A DNA stretch of 34,659 bases from contig CAKQQU010000014.1 of the NCBI GenBank assembly GCA_934271085.1, forward strand, positions 1 to 34,659. The letters are read 5' to 3'. Position 1 is the first letter of the stretch, and the number at the start of each line of letters is the position of its first letter. The notes under the pieces were generated by a model. It saw only the letters and a list, made by a program, of their open reading frames with translations. It searched no databases and had not been told where the DNA came from. Below, one piece after another: positions 1 to 7,202 of the stretch. The translations under genes and the position numbers were made by a program. The stretch comes from an uncultured Bacillota bacterium (lineage in GTDB: Bacteria; Bacillota; Dehalobacteriia; UBA4068).

Positions 1-294
1 GGCTATGACGGTACAGACCGTAAACGCACTATTTTAAGGGGTATTCACGAATATTACGAGCCGGAAGAACTGGTTGGCAAAACGGCAATAGCTATCGTAA
101 ATCTGCCGCCGAGAAAGATGATGGGCATTGATTCTGAGGGTATGCTGATCTCCGCGGTACACGAAAAAGATGGCAGCGAAGCACTTAATCTGCTGATTGT
201 GGATGATAGGATTCCGGCAGGCGCAAAGCTGTACTGGAAACCAGGCGGAGAATACATCTTTCATCAAATCATCTATGATGTTGGGCAAAGATAA
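1..294 (+). CDS. tRNA-binding (OB-fold) domain protein, MetRS C-terminal type, 3' end only
   Basis: The reading frame is already open at base 1 and stops with TAA at 292-294, so only the last 97 residues are visible. They match the OB-fold tRNA-binding domain found at the C-terminus of many bacterial methionyl-tRNA synthetases and in stand-alone proteins such as CsaA. The hallmark stretches are PEELVGKTAIAIVNLPPRK, then MGIDSEGML and IPAGAKLY. The spacing and wording fit the MetRS-appended form better than CsaA. After the domain there is an unusual tail of about 20 residues (WKPGGEY onward). The domain binds tRNA non-specifically and dimerises the synthetase. Whether this is the end of metG or a small separate protein cannot be decided without the upstream sequence. 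A hairpin terminator follows at 320-350. Confidence 0.75.
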   Translation, partial: GYDGTDRKRTILRGIHEYYEPEELVGKTAIAIVNLPPRKMMGIDSEGMLISAVHEKDGSEALNLLIVDDRIPAGAKLYWKPGGEYIFHQIIYDVGQR

Positions 295-319
295 AAAATC
301 GCATGATCTACCAATGAAC

Positions 320-350
320 GGGCAATCTCCAGAGGGGATTGCCCATTCTT
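320..350 (+). terminator. rho-independent terminator after the tRNA-binding gene
   Basis: Arms at 320-330 and 334-344 (GGGCAATCTCC / GGGGATTGCCC) pair over 11 bp with one G-T pair and a 3-base loop. A weak T-rich tail, ATTCTT, follows. It lies 25 bases after the stop. Confidence 0.6.
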
Positions 351-439
351 AACCACAAAAACAGGCAGCGTTGCGGAGCCGAAAGTCAAACTCTTTTGCT
401 GCACGGCAGTGCGGGGAAAGGGCAATACTGCCTATGCTT

Positions 440-468
440 TTGCCTTCAGGCAGGCCTGTATGTATATA
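440..468 (+). promoter_or_regulatory. candidate housekeeping promoter for the AraC-type regulator
   Basis: TTGCCT (440-445) and TATATA (463-468) are separated by 17 bases. The match is moderate and would leave a leader of roughly 120 bases before the ATG at 596. Confidence 0.3.
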
Positions 469-595
469 AAAAACCCTAGCGAGCCGCCTTTTGGGTGACA
501 ATACAAAATAACTCGTTTAACGTAGCAAGTTGAATCAAGCCAGGCATTTCCCGATACTATATAATAAATTTTGTCAGTGGGAAGGAGGTGCGAAG

Positions 596-1567
596 ATGTA
601 CGGGTGGTATAGAAATATTCAGGCGATCGTCTATGAGATAGATGCTTGTATAAAAAGCCAAAACGATGAATCGCTTACCCTGAAGCGTCTTGCCCAAAAG
701 CTGGGATATTCGGAATTCTATGTATCAAGAAAATTTAAAGAGATCTCGGGAATGCATCTTAGAGATTATCTGCGTTACCGTAAGCTGGCCTTCGCCCTGA
801 AGGATATTCGCGATACAGATACAGGGATACTGGATATTGCTTTAGCATACGGTTTTTCCTCCCACGAGGCATTCACCCGTGCATTCAAGGAAGCCTATGG
901 GATAACCCCCAGCGAGTACCGGGAGTCACCGGTACCTGTTGTGCTGCGCACCGTTATAAAACCGTTTGATTGTTATTTATTAGGAATTGGAGGAACAGGC
1001 ATGGCAAAATCAAACCAGGATGTAAAGACTTATTTTGTAACCATTCCCGCTCATAAGTTTTTGCATATCAGAAATTATGAAAGCATAGGTTATTGGGATT
1101 TTTGGGAAAAACAGAGCCATATTCCCGGGCAGGATTGCGAAACTGTTTGCGGCCTGCTTGATAGTATTAAGGGGAAATTGGATGATGTGGGCGGTAGTGA
1201 GGCCGACAGCGGCAGCGGTCAGCTAATGGCCTTCATAAACGAGCCTTCAGGCAGAATATGCAGCTGGGGCATTCCTCTGGCGGAAGCTTACGGAGCACGT
1301 TTGCCTATTGATTATGATGGGGAAATACCTGGGCAAATGCAGATAATGGATGTGCCTGAAGGCGAGTATATCGTCTTTGAACACGGAGCTTTTGATTTTG
1401 AAACGGAAAACAGCGGCGTAGAAGAAAAAATAGAAAAAGCTATGAAAGAGTTTGATTATTCTGCAGCAGGCTATTGTCTTGATACAACACCGGGAAGAGT
1501 GTTTTATTTCTATCACGATTGCAAGAGGTTTTGGAAATATGTAAGGCCTGTCAAAAGAATTAAATAG
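596..1567 (+). CDS. AraC-family transcriptional regulator with GyrI-like effector-binding domain
   Basis: This is a 323-residue DNA-binding regulator. The N-terminal third carries the paired helix-turn-helix of the AraC/XylS family: first HTH around LKRLAQKLGYSEFYVSRKF, second around ILDIALAYGFSSHEAFTRAF, closed by the typical GITPSEYR. After a linker, from about residue 140, comes a GyrI/SbmC-like effector domain (start VTIPAHKFLHIRNYE, end GRVFYFYHDCKRFWKYV). This is the Rob-type arrangement of small-molecule-sensing regulators, often tied to drug or toxic-compound response. I chose ATG 596 because GGAGGTG (584-590) stands five bases before it. An upstream in-frame TTG at 530 has no such site. 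No divergent or downstream target gene is adjacent, so its regulon is unknown. Confidence 0.85.
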   Translation: MYGWYRNIQAIVYEIDACIKSQNDESLTLKRLAQKLGYSEFYVSRKFKEISGMHLRDYLRYRKLAFALKDIRDTDTGILDIALAYGFSSHEAFTRAFKEAYGITPSEYRESPVPVVLRTVIKPFDCYLLGIGGTGMAKSNQDVKTYFVTIPAHKFLHIRNYESIGYWDFWEKQSHIPGQDCETVCGLLDSIKGKLDDVGGSEADSGSGQLMAFINEPSGRICSWGIPLAEAYGARLPIDYDGEIPGQMQIMDVPEGEYIVFEHGAFDFETENSGVEEKIEKAMKEFDYSAAGYCLDTTPGRVFYFYHDCKRFWKYVRPVKRIK

Positions 1568-1583
1568 CAAAAATGTTTATCAG

Positions 1584-1619
1584 GGCTCTGGGAGAATAAA
1601 TCATCTCAGGGCCTTTTTA
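1584..1619 (+). terminator. rho-independent terminator after the AraC-type gene
   Basis: GGCTCTGGGAG pairs with CTCAGGGCC (two-base bulge, one wobble pair) around a loop of about ten bases and is followed by TTTTTATTTG. Confidence 0.7.
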
Positions 1620-1739
1620 TTTGTCTCCAAATCAATAAAATGCAAAAATACCCTTTCCGCAAATCAATGCAGTTGCGGGTGAAGGATATCCCGTATATGC
1701 ATAAGCTTCACCGCTTTTGGCAAAATAAGGTTAAAGGCG

Positions 1740-2120
1740 GTGATGCTTTTGTTTATTTATGTTTTGCTGTTCCTGCTGGCGGCGCTTCTGTTTTATCCTT
1801 TTACCCTTAAACTGGTTTCCGAGGCCGGCTGTATCAGGGTATACCTGCTTCCCCGTTTGTTTATGGGTTATGGCAGGGAGCGCCTGCTGACGATTCCGGG
1901 AATAATGAAGAGGCGGCCGAAAAAAAAGCTTTCCCTAAAAAAGCTGAAAACCGGTTTTACCTGGGCAAGGGGTATACTTGCGGCACTGCGCCTGCATAAA
2001 TTTTATTTTTTTGGGGCTGTGGCCTGCCCCCTGCAGGGCGAATGTATAATTTCGCTGAGACTGTGGGATATTATGGTTAAAAGCCTGCAGGTATTGGCGC
2101 ATAAATTAAGGAGGATATAA
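1740..2120 (+). CDS. short DUF2953 (YtfI-like) membrane-anchored protein
   Basis: A 126-residue protein starting at GTG 1740 or the immediately following ATG 1743. Residues 1-22 form one hydrophobic segment (LLFIYVLLFLLAALLFYP). A Lys/Arg-rich cytoplasmic stretch follows (around residues 58-70), and the end resembles the C-terminus of DUF2953 proteins (CIISLRLWDIM). DUF2953 members such as Bacillus YtfI are commonly about 200 residues or more. The central part usually found between the basic linker and the C-terminus is largely missing here, so this is a shortened version. The position directly upstream of ytfJ, with only one base between stop and start, is the known YtfI-YtfJ order and supports the call. 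Molecular role unknown; a link to sporulation is inferred from neighbours only. Confidence 0.55.
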   Translation: MMLLFIYVLLFLLAALLFYPFTLKLVSEAGCIRVYLLPRLFMGYGRERLLTIPGIMKRRPKKKLSLKKLKTGFTWARGILAALRLHKFYFFGAVACPLQGECIISLRLWDIMVKSLQVLAHKLRRI

Positions 2121-2121
2121 A

Positions 2122-2517
2122 ATGTCGGGAGAACACGCTATTGAAGCATTGATGGATACCGCTATGAAAAGTCTGCGGGAGCTGGTGGATGTTAATACTA
2201 TTATCGGCGATATAATTGAAAGCAGCGATGGGGTAACGGTAATACCTGTTTCTAAAGTATGCTGCGGCTTTATGGCAGGCGGCGGTGAATACGGCAAGCC
2301 CCGGGAAGCCATGCCGTTTGCCGGCGGCAGCGGAGCCGGTATCAGTTTGCAGCCTGTAGGGTTTCTGGTCATCAGCGGCAAAGATGTACGCCTGATTCCT
2401 GTATGCGGCTCCACCCCTCTGGATAAAGCTATCGAGGCAGTGCCGGTGGTGGCTAAACAGATACAGAATATGATAGATAAGAACTGCCATTGCGGATGCG
2501 AGGAAGCAGAAAGTTAA
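2122..2517 (+). CDS. ytfJ: GerW/YtfJ family sporulation-associated protein
   Basis: 131 residues, a full-length member of the GerW (YtfJ) family. The conserved core is visible: N-terminal ALMDTAMKSLRELVDVNTIIGD, then VIPVSKVCCGFMAGGGEYG and the glycine-rich FAGGSGAGISLQPVGFLVI. The C-terminus is cysteine-rich (CHCGCEEAES). In Bacillus, YtfJ is a forespore-expressed spore protein needed for normal germination. Homologues also persist in non-sporulating anaerobes, so its presence does not prove spore formation. The start is fixed by AAGGAGG at 2108-2114, overlapping the end of the preceding gene. It is co-transcribed with the DUF2953 gene, and a perfect terminator follows at 2553-2583. Confidence 0.9.
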   Translation: MSGEHAIEALMDTAMKSLRELVDVNTIIGDIIESSDGVTVIPVSKVCCGFMAGGGEYGKPREAMPFAGGSGAGISLQPVGFLVISGKDVRLIPVCGSTPLDKAIEAVPVVAKQIQNMIDKNCHCGCEEAES

Positions 2518-2552
2518 ACCGCATCAATATTATATCCCAAGTGAATTTTCGG

Positions 2553-2585
2553 AAATAATCCTCCCCAGGGAGGATTATTTTTTGT
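2553..2585 (+). terminator. strong rho-independent terminator after ytfJ
   Basis: Perfect 12-bp stem: AAATAATCCTCC (2553-2564) and GGAGGATTATTT (2569-2580), loop CCAG, followed by a T-run. Confidence 0.9.
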
Positions 2586-2651
2586 TTTTAGTGAATTATT
2601 AAACATTTATCAGTTATAAAGTCGTAAAGATGCATGGGAAGGGGAGTCAAG

Positions 2652-3785
2652 GTGAAAAAACTGTTTTTAACGCTGATACTGGCTATTGTCGGCATTTTCG
2701 GCTGCACAGCCGCTGCCTCTGCTTTGACCATTGATGCGGAAGCCTGCATCCTGATAGATGCGGCATCCGGCCGTATAATATATCAAAGCAACGCTCACGA
2801 GGCATTGCCTCCTGCTTCCACAACCAAAGTACTTACAGCCCTGCTTACATTAAAAACCGTGGAAGATCTTTCCACCACGGTGACTTTGCCCGATGATTTT
2901 GTCAATGTGGGCGAATCAGGCATCAATCTGCAAGCAGGGGATTCCTATACCATCGAGGATATGCTTTATGCCCTGATGCTGCGTTCTGCCAATGACGCCG
3001 GTCAGGCCCTGGCCATAGCGGTTTCCGGCAGCGAAGAAGCTTTTGGCAAATATATGAATGATTATACCAGGGAATTGGGGCTGACGGACAGCGTCTGGAG
3101 CAATGCTCATGGTTTGGATGACGACGATCATTTGGCCAGCGCTTATGATTTGGCCATGATAACCAGAGAAGCTGTCAAATATCCCAAGTTCAATGAGATC
3201 ATTACCACGGAATCCTGGACTCTTCCCTGGCTGGATAATGCTTATGACAGGGTGATTTATAATCATAACCAGTTCCTTACCACATACGAAGGTGCGGACG
3301 GCGTTAAAACCGGATACACGGAAAAAGCCGGCAACTGTCTGATAGCCTCGGCTACCAGAGATGGTATGCGTCTTATCGGGGTGGTGCTGAATTGCCCCAA
3401 CCAGAGCCATTATACGCAGATGACTGCTCTGATGGATTACGGATTTGCCAACTACAAACCCCTGAAACTGGCTTCCGCAGGCGATGTGGTAAGCAGTGTG
3501 CGCATCAGCAAGGGTACTGTGAGCAAGGTCGATGCCGTGCTTATGGATGATATCATCATAGCGGTCCCCAATAATGCCACCTATACCCCAAAGGCAAAGA
3601 TAGATCTGCCCAACTCTTTGGAAGCCCCCCAGACAATGGATCAGGCAGTGGGGACGGTTACCTATACTGATGATATGGGTAATGAGATAAAGGGAGATAT
3701 TTATTTAAAAGAGGCGGTAGCCAGGTTTACCTTTGCCGACGCTCTGCGCGCGGCCTGGCAGAGCTTTGTCAATGCACTGTTTTAG
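2652..3785 (+). CDS. dacB: D-alanyl-D-alanine carboxypeptidase (PBP5-like, DacB/DacF type)
   Basis: A 377-residue exported penicillin-binding protein that trims the terminal D-Ala from peptidoglycan stem peptides. The three active-site motifs of the S11 family are all present: S56-T-T-K59, S112-A-N114 and K219-T-G221. Residues 1-24 form a signal peptide (MKK, hydrophobic core, cleavage near ASA). The PBP5 C-terminal beta domain follows the catalytic part, and the last 20 residues form a likely amphipathic membrane-binding helix. I prefer the GTG at 2652, which has AAGGGGAG five bases upstream, over the ATG at 2634, which would put a charged extension before the signal peptide. The carboxypeptidase-spmA-spmB order is that of the Bacillus dacB operon (spore cortex cross-linking). 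The symbol rests mainly on this context; dacF is the alternative. Confidence 0.88.
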   Translation: MKKLFLTLILAIVGIFGCTAAASALTIDAEACILIDAASGRIIYQSNAHEALPPASTTKVLTALLTLKTVEDLSTTVTLPDDFVNVGESGINLQAGDSYTIEDMLYALMLRSANDAGQALAIAVSGSEEAFGKYMNDYTRELGLTDSVWSNAHGLDDDDHLASAYDLAMITREAVKYPKFNEIITTESWTLPWLDNAYDRVIYNHNQFLTTYEGADGVKTGYTEKAGNCLIASATRDGMRLIGVVLNCPNQSHYTQMTALMDYGFANYKPLKLASAGDVVSSVRISKGTVSKVDAVLMDDIIIAVPNNATYTPKAKIDLPNSLEAPQTMDQAVGTVTYTDDMGNEIKGDIYLKEAVARFTFADALRAAWQSFVNALF

Positions 3786-3847
3786 ATTTTCAGATGAATA
3801 AGTAATTATCTGTCTTTCATCCGCATATTTTGTACGGGTGATGGATT

Positions 3848-4438
3848 ATGGTAAACCGGTTCTGGTTTTTATTGATGGCGGCAGGCATAGTCTTTGCCGC
3901 CATTTCCGGTAATATGCAGTCTTTAAACACGGCGCTTTATCAAAGCGCGGATGCCGTACCCCGGCTGATACTGGGCCTGTGCGGTATGATCTGCCTATGG
4001 ACCGGCCTTTTGAAAATAGCCGAGCGTTCCGGTCTTGTAGAAGGACTTGGAAAACTGCTTACTCCTTTTGTACGGCGTCTTTTCCCGGATATACCTGATA
4101 AAGACCCGGCTTTTTTTGCCATACTTATGAATTTTTCCGCTAATCTTTTGGGTATAGGCAACGCTGCCACGCCCTTTGGAATAAAAGCCATGGAGCGGCT
4201 GCAGGAACTTAATCCGGACAAAAAGCAGGCCACCTCATCAATGATAACTTTTCTGGTGCTTAATACGTCCTGCATGACTTTAATGCCCACTACCGTAATG
4301 GCTTTGCGTTCTTCCGCGGAATCAGCGGATCCTGCTGCCATTGTTTTGCCTACGGTGATTGCTTCAGGTATCGGTATGTGCTGCGGCTTGCTGCTGGATG
4401 CCCTGCTGCGCCGTATTTATGGCAGGAGGGCCTTATGA
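3848..4438 (+). CDS. spmA: spore maturation protein A
   Basis: 196 residues, integral membrane protein of the nucleoside-recognition (Gate) domain family. Four or five hydrophobic segments surround the family signature NFSANLLGIGNAATPFGIKAM at about residues 97-117. In Bacillus, SpmA and SpmB act together in the forespore to achieve core dehydration; what they transport, if anything, is not established. The ATG at 3848 follows a GGGTGATGG-type site. The gene overlaps spmB by four bases (ATGA at 4435-4438), so translation is probably coupled. About 60 bases separate it from the carboxypeptidase gene, with no clear terminator, so the three likely form one operon. Confidence 0.92.
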   Translation: MVNRFWFLLMAAGIVFAAISGNMQSLNTALYQSADAVPRLILGLCGMICLWTGLLKIAERSGLVEGLGKLLTPFVRRLFPDIPDKDPAFFAILMNFSANLLGIGNAATPFGIKAMERLQELNPDKKQATSSMITFLVLNTSCMTLMPTTVMALRSSAESADPAAIVLPTVIASGIGMCCGLLLDALLRRIYGRRAL

Positions 4439-4956
4439 GCCTTGTTTCCGCATATGCCGTTCCCCTGCTGGTTCTGATAATACTGATAAGCGGTATCAGA
4501 GCCGGGCTGCCCCTTTTTGAGCTTTTTGTGGAAGGAGCGGCAGAGGGCCTGCAGATCTGCATAAAAATATTCCCCTATGTGCTGGGTATGCTGGTGGCTA
4601 TTTCTCTTTTTCGCAGTTCCGGCGCTTTAACTGCCCTGGCTGCTTTGCTGGCGCCTTTGTGCAATGCTTTGCATATACCCGGTGATGTGATTCCTTTGGC
4701 ATTGATGCGCCCCCTTTCCGGCAGCGGCGCCCTGGGACTGACGGCGGAGATCATCAATACCCAGGGGCCTGATTCCTATGCCGGGTTGCTGGCAGCGGTA
4801 ATGCAGGGGAGCACGGATACCACATTATATATACTGGCAGTATATTTCGGGGCGGTGGGCGTAAGCCGCTACCGTTACGGGCTGGCGGTAGGCCTGAGCG
4901 CTGATCTGATTAGCTTTATTGCCGCAGCGGTAGTCTGCCGTATTTTCTTTGGCTGA
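4435..4956 (+). CDS. spmB: spore maturation protein B
   Basis: 173 residues, partner of SpmA and also of the nucleoside-recognition membrane family. Conserved features include PLFELFVEGAAEGL near the N-terminus, LMRPLSGSGALG in the middle and QGSTDTTLYILAVYFGAVG near the C-terminus. The start is the ATG at 4435, preceded by GGCAGGAGGG (4421-4430) and overlapping the spmA stop. An upstream in-frame ATG at 4378 would lie deep inside spmA and has no ribosome site. The next gene has its own promoter, whose -35 element begins directly after the spmB stop, so the operon probably ends here even though I see no hairpin terminator. Confidence 0.92.
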   Translation: MSLVSAYAVPLLVLIILISGIRAGLPLFELFVEGAAEGLQICIKIFPYVLGMLVAISLFRSSGALTALAALLAPLCNALHIPGDVIPLALMRPLSGSGALGLTAEIINTQGPDSYAGLLAAVMQGSTDTTLYILAVYFGAVGVSRYRYGLAVGLSADLISFIAAAVVCRIFFG

Positions 4957-4985
4957 TTGCAGCCACAGGGCTTTCATGGTATAAT
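4957..4985 (+). promoter_or_regulatory. sigma-A-type promoter for the polysaccharide operon
   Basis: TTGCAG (4957-4962), 17 bases, then a perfect TATAAT (4980-4985). It starts at the base after the spmB stop and lies 31 bases upstream of the GT4-CsaB start codon. Confidence 0.7.
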
Positions 4986-5016
4986 TATTTGGTTAAGGAA
5001 ACCAAAGAGGTAGCTT

Positions 5017-6738
5017 ATGAGAATAATGCATTTTGCCGGCGGAGGCGATGTGGGCGGCGCTAAGACCCATATTATCTCTTTAGGACAACAGCTGGCTCGT
5101 GATAATGATTTCTGCCTGGTCAGTTTTCGTAAGGGGCCTTTTGCCGAAGAAGCAGAACAGGCCGGACTGCAGGTGGTAGAGGCGGAGAATGCCTGGAATC
5201 TGGGGAATTGTCTTAATACTGCCCTGAAGGCTGTGGACAACTTCCATCCGGATGTGATACACTGCCATGGCGCCAAGGCCAATATGTTGGGGGTAATGGT
5301 AAAAAAATTACGCCATATCCCGGTATGCACAACAGTACACTCTGACCCTGCCCGGGATTATCTGGGCTCTCCCGTGAAGCAGCTGATATTCGGCTCCATT
5401 AACAGCTGGGCGCTGCGGCGTATGGATTATTATATGGCTGTAGCGGGAGAGATGGAGCGTACCCTTATCCGTAGGGGTATTGATCCCCAGCATATATTCG
5501 TTATTCATAACGGTCTTGATTTTTCCCGTGCTGCGGACTGCTACAGGGGCAAGGGGCCTGACGATGAAATAGTTGTAGGCATTGCCGCCAGGCTTACCCC
5601 CATAAAAAATATTCCCTTGCTGCTGCGGGCTTTTGCCGCCGCTTACAAAAAAAATCCCCGCCTGCGGCTGAAGATAGCCGGTACAGGCGAGGATGAAGCT
5701 GAGTTGAAAAAGCTTTCCGCAGCCTTGGGTATAGACCATTGCACCGATTTTGTCGGCTGGGTTTATGATATGCCGGGGTTTTTCCGGGGAGTGGATATCA
5801 ATGTGCTGGCATCACTTTCGGAAACTTTTCCCTATTCGCTGCTGGAGGGAGCTTTTGAGCATTGTGCCGCTATTGCCAGCCGGGTAGGAGGCATTCCCGA
5901 GATGATACGCCACGGGGAGACTGGCCTGCTTTTTGAAAGCCAGGATGAAAAGGCTTTGGCCGAGCATATTTACCGTCTTTCCACCGATGAACAGCTGCGC
6001 CGCCGATTGGCGGACAACCTGTTTGAACTGGCTAAAAGCGAATTTTCCCTGGATAATATGCGGCGGGTGCAGGAACATGCCTATGTGCGAATGGTGGATC
6101 TGTCTTCCCGCCGGGGGAGGCAGGGTGCGGTCATCTGCGGGGCTTACGGCAGAGGCAATGCCGGCGACGAGGCTATTTTGCGGGGTATCGTTTCGCAGAT
6201 GCGCAGTATAGACCCGGAAATGCCTATGACTGTTCTCAGCAGGGACAAGCTGGATACCCGCCTGAAGAATCACACCAATGCCATTCATATTTTCAATGTA
6301 CCTTCCTTCCTGCGTCATTTGCGCCATGCCAGAATTTTTATTAATGGCGGCGGCAGTCTGATTCAGGATGTTACCTCATCCAGATCCTTGTATTTCTATC
6401 TTTTCACTTTGTGGGCGGCGCGGCTTTGCGGCTGCCGGGTGATCATGTATGGCTGCGGTATCGGCCCTATCCGCCGGGGATTCAATCAGCGTTTGGCCGC
6501 CGGAGTGCTTGACCGTAATGTGGAGATAATAACGCTGCGTGACAGCAAATCCATGGATGTGCTGAAAAGCATGAAGGTAGAGCGTCCCCGGATATATCTT
6601 ACCGCAGATCCCACAGTTAATTTCCAGCCCTGTAATGCCGAGCAGACCAAGGCAGCCTTTGCCGCGGAAAATATACCGGACGGATTGCCGAAAATAGGTT
6701 TCTGCCTGCGCAACTGGCCCTCATTTATCAGGCAGTGA
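5017..6738 (+). CDS. GT4 glycosyltransferase fused to CsaB-type polysaccharide pyruvyl transferase, frame-broken (5' part)
   Basis: Residues 1-365 are a complete family-4 glycosyltransferase: N-terminal FAGGGDVGGAKTHI, HPDVIHCHGAKAN, donor-site VGIAARLTPIKN and the E269-x7-E277 motif in SETFPYSLLE. From about residue 369 a CsaB/polysaccharide pyruvyl transferase domain begins (GAYGRGNAGDEAILRG, INGGGSLIQD, YGCGIGPI, TADPTVNF). CsaB enzymes add ketal-pyruvate to cell-wall glycans, which in many Gram-positives anchors SLH-domain surface proteins. The frame stops at 6736-6738 within the CsaB fold, just after CLRNWP. The rest of the domain continues in the -1 frame at 6735-7202. The intact product would be about 725 residues. 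ATG 5017 has AAAGAGG upstream. A single missing base is the simplest explanation; a genuine split is less likely. Confidence 0.8.
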   Translation: MRIMHFAGGGDVGGAKTHIISLGQQLARDNDFCLVSFRKGPFAEEAEQAGLQVVEAENAWNLGNCLNTALKAVDNFHPDVIHCHGAKANMLGVMVKKLRHIPVCTTVHSDPARDYLGSPVKQLIFGSINSWALRRMDYYMAVAGEMERTLIRRGIDPQHIFVIHNGLDFSRAADCYRGKGPDDEIVVGIAARLTPIKNIPLLLRAFAAAYKKNPRLRLKIAGTGEDEAELKKLSAALGIDHCTDFVGWVYDMPGFFRGVDINVLASLSETFPYSLLEGAFEHCAAIASRVGGIPEMIRHGETGLLFESQDEKALAEHIYRLSTDEQLRRRLADNLFELAKSEFSLDNMRRVQEHAYVRMVDLSSRRGRQGAVICGAYGRGNAGDEAILRGIVSQMRSIDPEMPMTVLSRDKLDTRLKNHTNAIHIFNVPSFLRHLRHARIFINGGGSLIQDVTSSRSLYFYLFTLWAARLCGCRVIMYGCGIGPIRRGFNQRLAAGVLDRNVEIITLRDSKSMDVLKSMKVERPRIYLTADPTVNFQPCNAEQTKAAFAAENIPDGLPKIGFCLRNWPSFIRQ

Positions 6739-7202
6739 CGAAGGCGGCTGACTATGCTTATCAGCGTTACGGATTAAGTCCTGTTTTTCTGCCTATCGAG
6801 TTTCCCGGCGATGTGGAAGCTGCTGCCAAAGTCCGGGAGCTGATGCATTCTCCCAGCTATGAGTGCCGCAAAAGGCATGAGGCAGAAGAGCTTTTGGGTA
6901 TGCTGGGGTCTATGAAGCTGGTGGTGGGTATGCGTCTGCATTCACTGATCTTTGCTACTACCGGCGGTGCGCCGGTAGTGGGTATTTCTTATGACGTTAA
7001 AGTAGACAGTTTTTTGCGGGATATAGGCTCGGAGGCCTGTATTCCCTTAAGCCAGCTAAGTTATGAGCTTCTGAAAGGGAATATAGATAAGGTGATCGCC
7101 GCAGGTGATATGGGGGTATCCGCTGCCCGGGAAAAATTGCAGCAGGGGCAGCAGCGCAATATTGATTCTGTCCGCGAGCTTTTGGGTATGGAGGTGCATT
7201 AA
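6735..7202 (+). CDS. CsaB-type pyruvyl transferase, displaced C-terminal part
   Basis: 155 residues that complete the pyruvyl transferase domain broken off in the preceding frame. Visible family features are VFLPIEFPGD, then ELLGMLGSMKLVVGMRLHS and the following GVPxVGISYD-like segment (GAPVVGISYDVKVDSF). It can open at GTG 6735, whose GTGA overlaps the upstream TGA, but there is no ribosome site and the fold would lack its N-terminal half. I therefore read it as the same gene after a one-base loss between about 6715 and 6735. In the shifted frame the residues before the GTG read ALIYQA, which joins smoothly to the family pattern. The stop at 7200-7202 overlaps the next gene's ATG by one base. 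Confidence 0.75.
   Translation: MTKAADYAYQRYGLSPVFLPIEFPGDVEAAAKVRELMHSPSYECRKRHEAEELLGMLGSMKLVVGMRLHSLIFATTGGAPVVGISYDVKVDSFLRDIGSEACIPLSQLSYELLKGNIDKVIAAGDMGVSAAREKLQQGQQRNIDSVRELLGMEVH

Larger units (their letters stand above)
295..595. other. intergenic stretch, no gene recognised
   Basis: Apart from the terminator at 320-350 and a promoter-like pair at 440-468, I see no coding or RNA signature here. No tRNA, T-box or riboswitch core was recognised. The bases from about 360 to 450 contain several short GC-rich inverted repeats (for example GCCTTCAGGC) of unknown meaning. Confidence 0.4.

Noticed and set aside
1673..1716. Riboswitch or terminator in the leader of the DUF2953 gene
   Set aside because: GCGGGTGAAG can pair with CTTCACCGC around a loop holding GGATATCC and is followed by TTTT, but the stem has a bulge and a long loop. 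I could not match it to a known class, so it is only noted here.
6710..6738. Programmed -1 frameshift in the CsaB gene
   Set aside because: No X-XXY-YYZ slippery heptamer or downstream stem-loop is evident at the junction. A lost base is simpler.
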